The notes under the pieces were generated by a model. The model worked only from the letters and a program-made list of their open reading frames with translations, searched no databases and was not told the DNA's origin. A stretch of DNA of 5,280 nucleotides from Gammaproteobacteria bacterium (GTDB taxonomy: Bacteria > Pseudomonadota > Gammaproteobacteria > UBA9214). This document shows positions 1-4,870 of the stretch, piece after piece. How positions within the stretch are numbered: position 1 is the first letter of the stretch; every line of letters starts with the position of its first letter. Both the position numbers and the translations under genes were made by a program. Location of the stretch: contig DAOVVG010000183.1 in assembly GCA_030632175.1 (NCBI GenBank), positions 1-5,280 of the forward strand, read 5' to 3'.

Positions 1-1214
1 GCCTGCCGCCGTGGGACGCCGACGTCAGCAAACTCTCCGGCGGTGAGCGTCGCCGCGTTGCGCTGTGCAAGCTGCTGCTCTCCAATCCGGGTATGCTGCT
101 GCTGGATGAGCCCACCAACCACCTCGACGCGGAAAGCATCGCCTGGCTGGAACGCTTCCTGGTGGAATACCCGGGTACGGTGGTTGCCGTCACCCATGAC
201 CGCTACTTTCTCGACAATGCCGCTGGCTGGATTCTAGAACTCGATCGCGGCCACGGCATTCCCTGGGAAGGTAACTATTCGTCCTGGCTGGAACAGAAAG
301 AACAACGGCTGGAAATCGAGGAGAAGCAGGCCTCTTCTCGCCAAAAGGCCATCAAGGCCGAACTGGAATGGGTGCGTTCGGGTACCAGGGGACGACATGC
401 CAAGAGCAAGGCGCGGCTGGCCCGGTTCGATGAGCTGACCTCACAGGAAGCACAGCAGCGCAACGAGACCAAACAACTCTTTATCCCGCCGGGTCCGCGA
501 CTGGGCGATCTCGTCATCGAGGCAAACCATATCAGCAAACGCTACGGCGACACCCTGCTGTATGAGGACCTGAACTTTAACCTGCCACGCGGCGGTATTG
601 TCGGTGTCATCGGTGCCAACGGTGCTGGCAAGACCACGCTGTTTCGCATACTGACTGGCGCGGAGCAACCCGATTCCGGTGAACTGCGCATCGGCGAAAC
701 AGTGAACATTGCCTGTGTCGATCAAAGCCGTGACAGCCTTGATGACAGCAAGACCGTCTGGGAAGAGATCTCTGACGGTCAGGACATTATTACTGTTGGT
801 AAAAACGAACTGAATTCGCGCACCTATGTTTCACGCTTCAACTTCTCCGGCAGCGACCAGCAAAAACATGTTGGCAACCTGTCCGGAGGGGAACGCAACC
901 GGGTACACCTGGCAAAGCTGTTGAAGAGTGGCGGTAACGTCTTGCTGCTTGATGAACCAACCAATGACCTCGATATAGAAACCTTGCGGGCACTGGAAGA
1001 AGCACTGCTGGACTTCCCCGGCTGCGCGGTGGTGATCTCGCATGACCGCTGGTTCCTCGACCGGATAGCCACCCATATCCTTGCATTCGAGGGTGATAGT
1101 CAGGCAATCTGGTTTGAAGGCAACTATGCTGATTATGAAGCAGACAGAAAACGTCGCCTTGGCGCAGATGCCGACCAGCCACATCGCATAAAATACAAAC
1201 GACTGGAAAAATAG
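1..1214 (+). CDS. ettA: Energy-dependent translational throttle protein EttA (ABC-F ATPase), 3' part
   Basis: This is an ABC-F family ATPase that binds the ribosomal E site and gates the first steps of elongation according to the ATP/ADP ratio. It is cytosolic and has no membrane domain. The gene runs in from the left edge (first full codon at 3), giving 403 residues of a family usually about 555 long, so roughly the first 150 are missing, including the first Walker A and the arm. Fragment residues 11-15 are the ABC1 signature LSGGE, 31-42 the Walker B region MLLLDEPTNHLD, and H65 the switch histidine. Residues about 97-150 form the charged helical linker (P-tIM) between the two ATPase domains. 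The second domain has Walker A GANGAGKTT (204-212), signature LSGGE (293-297), Walker B ending D317-E318 and H347. The carboxy-terminus IKYKRLEK matches the end of E. coli EttA, which supports TAG at 1212-1214 as the true stop. The identification is based on recalled E. coli EttA sequence and is very secure. Confidence 0.97.
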   Translation, partial: LPPWDADVSKLSGGERRRVALCKLLLSNPGMLLLDEPTNHLDAESIAWLERFLVEYPGTVVAVTHDRYFLDNAAGWILELDRGHGIPWEGNYSSWLEQKEQRLEIEEKQASSRQKAIKAELEWVRSGTRGRHAKSKARLARFDELTSQEAQQRNETKQLFIPPGPRLGDLVIEANHISKRYGDTLLYEDLNFNLPRGGIVGVIGANGAGKTTLFRILTGAEQPDSGELRIGETVNIACVDQSRDSLDDSKTVWEEISDGQDIITVGKNELNSRTYVSRFNFSGSDQQKHVGNLSGGERNRVHLAKLLKSGGNVLLLDEPTNDLDIETLRALEEALLDFPGCAVVISHDRWFLDRIATHILAFEGDSQAIWFEGNYADYEADRKRRLGADADQPHRIKYKRLEK

Positions 1215-1217
1215 TTT

Positions 1218-1316
1218 ATGTCTCAGACGCAACAGGAAAAACAACAGGTTTTCAGGGAGAAGCTACAGGCCGAGGGCGCAGACGGTTTTGCGGATGGGCC
1301 GCGTCCGTGGGAATAG
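1218..1316 (+). pseudogene. 5' segment of the SPOR-domain gene, ended by an in-frame amber codon
   Basis: An ATG three bases after the ettA stop opens a 32-codon frame (MSQTQQEKQQVFREKLQAEG, then a segment ending GPRPWE) that stops at TAG 1314-1316. The same frame continues without another stop from 1317 to 2459. The codons just after the TAG read WDESGNQGN and later RRIYPKQPVKRGFGDR, a plausible basic cytoplasmic segment immediately before a membrane helix. I infer that 1218 is the ancestral start of the downstream SPOR gene, coupled to ettA, and that the TAG is a nonsense mutation, a sequencing error or a rarely read-through codon. It could instead be a genuine 32-residue peptide, but the in-frame continuity and the missing topology signal downstream argue against that. 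No strong Shine-Dalgarno is visible, only GGAAAA inside the end of ettA, which fits translation by coupling. Confidence 0.6.
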
Positions 1317-1436
1317 TGGGATGAATCGGGCAATCAGGGTAACGACCGTGTCTGGGAAGGCACAGCCCGGCGTATATACCCGAAGCAACCGGTCAAACGC
1401 GGTTTTGGTGACCGGCTGTTATCCGGGCTGGCCGTT

Positions 1437-2459
1437 GTGGCGCTGGCCAGCCTGCTGGTTGGCATTTCAGGCGTTTATCTTTCAACAACGTCCACGCCAC
1501 AACTGGCCAGCTCCGCCATCCAGCCGGCCCCGATTGTCGCAGACAGGCAGGCGAGCACGCCAGCCGACACGACGGCCTCACTGGCCAGCCTGGAAACCCT
1601 GTCTCCCCCGGCAGCAGGCACCCCCGTCACTCCGGAGCAGGACAAGATCGTTCTGGAACCCGCCTTGCAGCCTGCTCCGGTCACATCCACAGACCACGTT
1701 GACAGGGTCGCCATCGAAACAGTGATTACCGAAACCGCCGTAACGACAACGGTCTACACCCAACAGCCCTCACAGGACGAACCGGAACTGGTCGCGACGA
1801 TTGCCACAACACCACCGCCGTTCACACCTGGTTCCACAGAGAATGAAGCACCCGCTGTAACGGCAACACAGGAAACTGTACAGGCAGAACAAGGTGAGAA
1901 ACCCGCCACCGAATCAGTGGAAATTGCGCAGGCCGATGTCGCCGTTACAGAACCTGAAACTATTGAACAGTCACAGACCACAGCACCGGTTATTGATGCG
2001 CAAACAACAGCTGCAGTACCGGTATCGGCATCGGACGAACAGACCGACGCCACAGAACCCGCCGTTGCAGAACCGGCAGAAACACCTGAGGACAAACCGG
2101 CTGTTGTTGAGACCCCGGCGGCTGTCGCCCTGAACACCACCGATGCCAGCGCTGAAGCGGCGCCCGACATTGCCCGGGAAATAGAAACAGCCACCCAAAC
2201 ACCCGTACTGCCTGATGCAAAGACCGGCAAGTGGGTTATCAACCTCTCTTCATATACCCGCAAGTCAACCGCTGAAAGAATGCTCGCAGTGTTCAAACAA
2301 AAAGGCATCGATGCCGAAATCTTCACCGCAACAATCAACGACAAACCCATGCACCGCATCAGGATTGCCGGCTTCCAGAGCAGCCGCTCGGCCAAGGCCG
2401 AGATCCCGGCTATAGAACAGACGCTGGATCTGGAAGGCGCCTGGGTTTCCAGGCGATAA
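1437..2459 (+). CDS. SPOR domain-containing inner-membrane protein (long T/A/P/E linker)
   Basis: From GTG 1437 the frame encodes 340 residues ending at TAA. The last 78 or so residues (nucleotides about 2223-2456, starting TGKWVINLSSYTRK) form a SPOR domain, with the usual opening W-x-aliphatic-x-L pattern, a conserved-looking AERMLAVFKQKG helix and a closing R-I-R-I-A-G-F strand. SPOR domains bind denuded peptidoglycan glycans at division sites. A hydrophobic segment covers nucleotides 1416-1482 (LLSGLAVVALASLLVGISGV), so a GTG 1437 start would cut the helix and remove the basic residues before it. The real start is therefore probably 1218, with the amber codon at 1314-1316 in between. The roughly 230-residue linker is very rich in Thr, Ala, Pro, Glu and Val with almost no aromatics, typical of an extended periplasmic tether such as those of DedD or DamX. 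There are not enough features to name a specific member. Confidence 0.85.
   Translation: MALASLLVGISGVYLSTTSTPQLASSAIQPAPIVADRQASTPADTTASLASLETLSPPAAGTPVTPEQDKIVLEPALQPAPVTSTDHVDRVAIETVITETAVTTTVYTQQPSQDEPELVATIATTPPPFTPGSTENEAPAVTATQETVQAEQGEKPATESVEIAQADVAVTEPETIEQSQTTAPVIDAQTTAAVPVSASDEQTDATEPAVAEPAETPEDKPAVVETPAAVALNTTDASAEAAPDIAREIETATQTPVLPDAKTGKWVINLSSYTRKSTAERMLAVFKQKGIDAEIFTATINDKPMHRIRIAGFQSSRSAKAEIPAIEQTLDLEGAWVSRR
2438..2455 (+). other. Hairpin at the 3' end of the SPOR gene
   Basis: CGCCTGG and CCAGGCG form a perfect 7-bp stem around a GTTT loop, overlapping the last codons of the SPOR gene. No T-run follows, so it is not a standard intrinsic terminator. It may protect the 3' end of the transcript or be coincidental. 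Confidence 0.35.
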
Positions 2460-2533
2460 TGCATCCACATGCGGGCTCATCCAGACCTTACCCCACAGAC
2501 ACATCGAGCTGCCTCCCCTGTCCAGGCAACAAC

Positions 2534-2553
2534 TCATCCGGCAAGCCGGATGA
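2534..2553. other. Perfect 9-bp inverted repeat between the SPOR gene and the FNR promoter
   Basis: TCATCCGGC and GCCGGATGA are exact reverse complements separated by AA, so the transcript would fold into a GC-rich hairpin of about 8 bp with a 4-base loop. It lies 75 bases after the SPOR stop. There is no T-run on either side. It may act as a transcript 3'-end stabiliser, a factor-assisted terminator for the ettA-SPOR transcript, or a short palindromic repeat. Function is not shown by sequence alone. Confidence 0.45.
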
Positions 2554-2574
2554 CCAATATTGACCTCATCTCCT

Positions 2575-2594
2575 CCTGATCATCCCGAATCAGG
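2575..2594. other. Short inverted repeat upstream of the FNR-type site
   Basis: CCTGAT and ATCAGG are exact reverse complements around an 8-base loop, ending 20 bases before the FNR-type palindrome. Together with the hairpin at 2534-2553 it may end the upstream transcript, or it could be an additional operator. A 6-bp arm is weak evidence. Confidence 0.25.
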
Positions 2595-2614
2595 TAAGCG
2601 CCCGTGGCTGAAAC

Positions 2615-2628
2615 TTGATTGACATCAA
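2615..2628 (+). promoter_or_regulatory. FNR/Anr-type operator, perfect palindrome
   Basis: TTGATTGACATCAA fits the FNR consensus TTGAT-N4-ATCAA at all ten defined positions, and the palindrome extends one base on each side (C...G). FNR and its Anr relatives are oxygen-sensing iron-sulphur activators of the CRP superfamily. The site centre lies at 2621.5, between two hairpins and the start of the DUF465 gene at 2694, so the regulated unit should be the DUF465-DksA-like operon. An FNR-like factor using the same sequence (for example Dnr, or one responding to nitric oxide) cannot be separated by motif alone. Confidence 0.85.
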
Positions 2629-2650
2629 GTACACCCTAAAAACATTCGCA

Positions 2651-2656
2651 TACCAT
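2651..2656 (+). promoter_or_regulatory. -10 hexamer of a predicted class II FNR-dependent promoter
   Basis: TACCAT matches TATAAT at four of six positions. If FNR sits at -41.5, as in class II promoters, the transcription start would be 2663 and the -10 hexamer would occupy exactly 2651-2656. No good -35 hexamer is needed or seen, because the operator occupies that place. The predicted 5' leader is about 31 bases. The start site itself is inferred. Confidence 0.6.
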
Positions 2657-2682
2657 TAATTATCGAATACAACCTGCTTACC

Positions 2683-2688
2683 AGGGAG
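2683..2688 (+). promoter_or_regulatory. Ribosome binding site of the DUF465 gene
   Basis: AGGGAG lies five bases before ATG 2694 and complements the 3' end of 16S rRNA well. It fixes the start of the 80-residue ORF. Confidence 0.7.
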
Positions 2689-2693
2689 AACCC

Positions 2694-2936
2694 ATGCCAC
2701 TTGAAAAACACGATTTAATTCATGAGCTTCCTGAATACAAAGAACGTATCCATGATCTGAAGACAACTAACCGGCATTTCGCCAGTCAATTTGAAAAATA
2801 TCATGAGACCGATCATGCGGTGCTTCGAGTTGAGGGCGGCATTGAAAACACCTCGGATGAATACCTGGAGAGCCTGAAGAAGAAGCGACTTGCGTTAAAA
2901 GATGAGCTGTTTGCAATGATAAAGGCAACAGGATAA
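2694..2936 (+). CDS. DUF465/YdcH-like small coiled-coil protein
   Basis: The 80-residue product is acidic-basic, has no signal peptide or cysteine and is mostly predicted helix. It follows the DUF465 (YdcH) pattern: an amino-terminal helix with LIHELPEYKERIHDLKTTNRHF, a short central region with H37-E-T-D-H (pairing with the family's K-x-x-x-H-x-x-L/T-D-H), and a closing charged helix SLKKKRLALKDELFAMI. E. coli YdcH is 74 residues with a very similar LKxxNxxF...DH...KKxKLxLKDE layout. The molecular function of the family is not established. The start is set by a good Shine-Dalgarno. It is the first gene of a predicted operon behind a perfect FNR-type site, and its TAA is 13 bases before the next ATG, so it probably acts together with the zinc-finger protein. 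The family call is firm and the role is unknown. Confidence 0.85.
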   Translation: MPLEKHDLIHELPEYKERIHDLKTTNRHFASQFEKYHETDHAVLRVEGGIENTSDEYLESLKKKRLALKDELFAMIKATG

Positions 2937-2949
2937 TGCGGGGGACCCA

Positions 2950-3276
2950 ATGGTAAATTACGCTGATTACGAGAACAGGCTACATGTATTACGCGATGAA
3001 ATGACATCGCGTATCAATGCGATTAATAAAGATGCTCATCACCGTGAACAGCCTGTCGAGAAGGACTTCTCCGAACAGGTCACTCAACGGGAAAATGATG
3101 ATGTATTGAATGCGCTGGACCATGAAGCCAAAACCATTGTTCAGCAAATAGACAAAGCACTACTCAGTATCAAGGAAAATACATACGGGGTATGCAAAAA
3201 GTGCGGAAATCCTATTGCCGAGAAACGACTTGAGGCTGTTCCTTACGTAACCTTGTGTATTGAATGTGCTGAATAA
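2950..3276 (+). CDS. DksA/TraR-type C4 zinc-finger protein
   Basis: The 108-residue protein carries a carboxy-terminal C4 zinc finger: C82-x2-C85-x17-C103-x2-C106, within the family's YGVCKKCGNPIAEKRLEAVPY signature region. DksA and TraR insert an amino-terminal coiled coil into the RNA polymerase secondary channel and modulate initiation, with or without ppGpp. Here residues about 5-78 are helical, with an E48-N-D-D51...L-D57-H-E-A region where the coiled-coil tip acidic residues would lie, although the spacing differs from the D-x-x-D-x-A of E. coli DksA. At 108 residues it is shorter than DksA (151) and longer than TraR (73), so it belongs to the mid-length accessory DksA-like group. ATG 2950 follows a G-rich GGGGGA stretch and lies 13 bases after the DUF465 stop, so the two are co-transcribed from the FNR-type promoter. 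The domain is certain and the target genes are unknown. Confidence 0.9.
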   Translation: MVNYADYENRLHVLRDEMTSRINAINKDAHHREQPVEKDFSEQVTQRENDDVLNALDHEAKTIVQQIDKALLSIKENTYGVCKKCGNPIAEKRLEAVPYVTLCIECAE

Positions 3277-3344
3277 GGACCAACTCTGGCATCACGGGCA
3301 ATACCTGTTGGCGCCTCTTTCTCATTGCCGTAAAGGTCCTTTTT
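3275..3344 (+). terminator. Long-stem terminator candidate after the DksA-like gene
   Basis: AAGGACC (3275-3281), starting in the TAA of the DksA-like gene, pairs with GGTCCTT (3335-3341). Inside, GGCAAT (3297-3302) pairs with ATTGCC (3324-3329), giving a two-part stem. The right arm runs directly into five T residues (3340-3344), as in rho-independent terminators. The loop is long for a classical terminator, so this is a moderate call. It would close the DUF465-DksA-like operon before the convergent lipoprotein gene. Confidence 0.5.
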
Positions 3345-3419
3345 CGGCTGCCAGAAGCAGTCATTCCTCACCTACAGCTAAAGCTACTTCAGCAACAGCT
3401 GCTTGAGTCTAAGAGGCGC
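3311..3419. repeat. 9-bp inverted repeat spanning the convergent intergenic region
   Basis: GCGCCTCTT (3311-3319) and AAGAGGCGC (3411-3419) are exact reverse complements 91 bases apart. The right copy also folds locally (AGAG-GCG-CTCT). No T-run follows on the minus strand, so I do not call it the lipoprotein terminator. Apart from this and the terminator candidate, nothing recognisable was seen in 3345-3452. Confidence 0.3.
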
Positions 3420-3452
3420 TCTGCTCGCGAGTACCAAAGATCCTATTGCTTA

Positions 3453-4475
3453 CTACCGGTCTAGGTAGAACAACCCAATCTTTCGCCCCACGGCGTCGCT
3501 AGCCATTTCGGTCAGGTGCCCTAGGGTGTCCCGGTAATCACTGCAGTCAGCGACGGTGGGAGAGAAACCTGCTGCTACCGCGATACCAACGCTGTGGTTA
3601 GCAACCACTCGTTCAATCGCCTGGTCTATGACAGGGTGATTGACCGATGCCCTGACCTCTTGATTGTCAAATGTACAAAGGCTGTCGTTAGGTCCACCGA
3701 CCACTGGCTGCAACAACACTTGCCTTACTGAGTCGTATTTCAGGGTAATAGTTGTAATGGCCCGATCAATCTCGTCCGCCCAGACCTGCGGATCGTTTAC
3801 GACGTTACCAATATCACCGCTAATCGTCAGGATTACTCTGTCCGGCTTATCGGCGCTGTCCACACACGGCGCTAGCAAAGGCACGTCCCACCCAACAAAG
3901 TTTGGATCGGACCACTCTTCTACACCCGCACCGCCACGAAATAAAACCTGCCAGCGGTCGTTATTTACAATTGCTTGAAACCCGGCGAGGTCCGTATTGC
4001 TCTCACCCGTATACCATTGACCGGTCTGCGAAAAGCCGATGACCTGCGAACACGCGAACGCTGGCGCATTCACCATCAGGCTCACCGTGGCCGCCACCGA
4101 GTCCAACAAGCCGTCGTTCGCCACATAGGAAAAACTGTCCGGCCCCTCGTAGCCGGCCGTCGGCGTGTAGTCGAACGAGCCGTCCGCATTCAGCGTCAGC
4201 GTGCCGTTGCTCACGCCGCTCACCAGCACCGCCGTCAGCGGATCACTGTCCGCATCGCTGTCATTGCCCAACATCCCCGGCGCGGCCAGGTTCAGCGGCG
4301 TGTCCGGATCCGTCGTATAGCTGTCGGCTACCGCCACAGGCGCTGCATTCGGTGTTCCGCTTTCGGGTAAATCAATCGCGCCTGACGGATCACCACCGCT
4401 GCTACTGTTACACCCTGGGAGCACGAAGAGACAACTCAGCAGCCACCACATAGGACGTTTTGAGTGTGCTCTCAT
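3453..4475 (-). CDS. Outer-membrane lipoprotein with cadherin/VCBS-like domain and an unknown C-terminal domain
   Basis: The 340-residue product begins with a lipoprotein signal peptide: basic residues to R7, a hydrophobic core with WWLLSCLFVL, and lipobox L19-P-G-C22. Asn at +2 suggests outer-membrane sorting. A low-complexity Ser/Gly stretch follows. Residues about 43-137 match a bacterial cadherin-like/VCBS-type Ig fold: NAAPVAVADSY, then GMLGNDSDADSDPL, GTLTLNADGSFDYTP, GYEGPDSFSY and a final strand. Residues 138-340 are not recognised. They contain four cysteines (first at 142) that could form disulphides, plus GFSQTGQW, ISGDIGN and D-x-x-G-H-L-T segments that loosely resemble SGNH-hydrolase blocks I, III and V, but the canonical GDS is absent. 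GGAGAG lies about seven bases before the ATG. The frame ends in TAG followed at once by TAA. The Ig-like part is clearly GC-richer than the rest, suggesting domain shuffling. The surface location is well supported and the activity is unknown. Confidence 0.85.
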   Translation of the reverse strand: MRAHSKRPMWWLLSCLFVLPGCNSSSGGDPSGAIDLPESGTPNAAPVAVADSYTTDPDTPLNLAAPGMLGNDSDADSDPLTAVLVSGVSNGTLTLNADGSFDYTPTAGYEGPDSFSYVANDGLLDSVAATVSLMVNAPAFACSQVIGFSQTGQWYTGESNTDLAGFQAIVNNDRWQVLFRGGAGVEEWSDPNFVGWDVPLLAPCVDSADKPDRVILTISGDIGNVVNDPQVWADEIDRAITTITLKYDSVRQVLLQPVVGGPNDSLCTFDNQEVRASVNHPVIDQAIERVVANHSVGIAVAAGFSPTVADCSDYRDTLGHLTEMASDAVGRKIGLFYLDR

Positions 4476-4499
4476 TAGTTCTCTCCGCTTTTCTGGCGA

Positions 4500-4580
4500 C
4501 TAGGGCTGCATTGTGTCTGAAACTGTAACAAATGTGATTACACAGGCGCGCGCAGCACCCAATAGACGTGATTTCTTCAT
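4500..4580 (-). pseudogene. Short signal-peptide-like ORF, probable remnant of an exported protein gene
   Basis: A 26-residue frame starts MKKSRLLGAARACVITFVTV and ends in SDTMQP before TAG. The KKSR amino-terminus followed by a hydrophobic core looks like a Sec signal peptide cut off near its cleavage site. GGAG sits eight bases upstream of the ATG. Its ATG overlaps the TGA that closes the IS3 orfA remnant (ATGA), and it ends 24 bases before the lipoprotein start. It may be the leftover 5' end of a gene displaced during insertion or rearrangement. It could also be a leader peptide or chance. Confidence 0.35.
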
Positions 4581-4690
4581 GATGATTGCTCCGTAAATCC
4601 TTTATCAGTTGTGCCGTCTTCACTGGCGCGCTTGAGTGCTTCTCGTTTGAACTCAGGGCTATACCGCTTGTATTTCCTCGTCCTGCCCAT
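4577..4690 (-). pseudogene. IS3-family transposase OrfA, truncated amino-terminus
   Basis: The frame reads MGRTRKYKRYSPEFKREALK, then RASEDGTTDK, and after that unrelated residues to a TGA. YSPEFKREALKRASEDG is the start of the HTH_Tnp_1-type DNA-binding domain of IS3-family OrfA proteins. A full OrfA is about 90-100 residues, so only about 30 remain and homology stops near 4601. The HTH recognition helix, the frameshift window and the whole OrfB (DDE) are absent. A near-ideal AGGAGGTG Shine-Dalgarno (4695-4702 on the reverse strand) precedes the ATG, as expected for the intact 5' end of the element. It cannot be functional. Confidence 0.75.
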
Positions 4691-4728
4691 CACACACCTC
4701 CTGACACTTACTTTAGATCAATTTAGAT

Positions 4729-4754
4729 GTGTCCACTAGACCGGGGCAGAACCA
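4729..4754 (-). repeat. Terminal inverted repeat (one end) of the IS3-family remnant
   Basis: On the minus strand this reads TGGTTCTGCCCCGGTCTAGT then GGACAC, of the TG...TGCCCC...GTGGACA type seen at ends of many IS3-family elements. It lies 38 bases upstream of the orfA ATG, the right place for the left end of such an element. The partner end is not in the window, consistent with loss of the rest of the element. The outer boundary could shift by a base or two. Confidence 0.6.
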
Positions 4755-4870
4755 GTCCTGTCGTCAAGCCTTTGATTATATTAGCCGCGACTAAACAACT
4801 GATTTGGGTGGCGGGTTCAATCGGTGAGCGCAACACTTTAATCTTTATGTAATAGATCGGGTGTTGAAAA
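4755..4870. other. Spacer between the IS3 end and the IS30 ORF, probably the IS30 left end
   Basis: No gene was seen. The right half (GATTTGGGTGGCGGGTTCAA, 4801-4820, and the CAACAC...GTGTTG arms at 4831-4836 and 4861-4866) is probably the non-coding left end of the IS30-family element, since a GCAACACTTTAA-type stretch with a complementary GTGTTG before the transposase ATG is common in that family as I recall it. I could not fix the terminal repeat. Nothing recognisable was seen in 4755-4790. Confidence 0.35.

Noticed and set aside
3..2459. Genome-wide recoding of TAG, giving one fused ettA-SPOR protein
   Set aside because: EttA ends exactly where E. coli EttA ends, and the lipoprotein also stops at TAG, so TAG behaves as a stop. 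A local mutation or error at 1314-1316 is simpler.
1754..2470. A 238-codon minus-strand frame rich in Ser, Ala, Val and Cys
   Set aside because: It is the antisense of the Thr/Ala/Pro linker and SPOR domain. The plus strand carries a real domain and the antisense frame has none.
3277..3452. Integron attC-like site in the convergent intergenic region
   Set aside because: The GTTGGCG and ACCAAC-like pieces do not fit the paired RYYYAAC/GTTRRRY core sites, and no integrase or cassette array is seen.
3975..4370. A 131-codon plus-strand frame rich in Arg, His and Val opposite the lipoprotein gene
   Set aside because: It is the antisense shadow of the GC-rich Ig-like module, with the low-complexity Arg/His composition typical of such shadows. 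The minus-strand frame has a signal peptide, lipobox and recognisable domain.
4524..4542. TGTAA-N9-TTACA operator-like inverted repeat upstream of the lipoprotein
   Set aside because: Arms are only five bases, it lies inside the signal-peptide-like ORF, and it matches no regulator consensus I know well.
4408..4623. A 71-codon minus-strand frame overlapping the start of the lipoprotein gene
   Set aside because: It overlaps the well-supported lipoprotein signal peptide in another frame, has no recognisable domain and crosses the IS3 remnant boundary.
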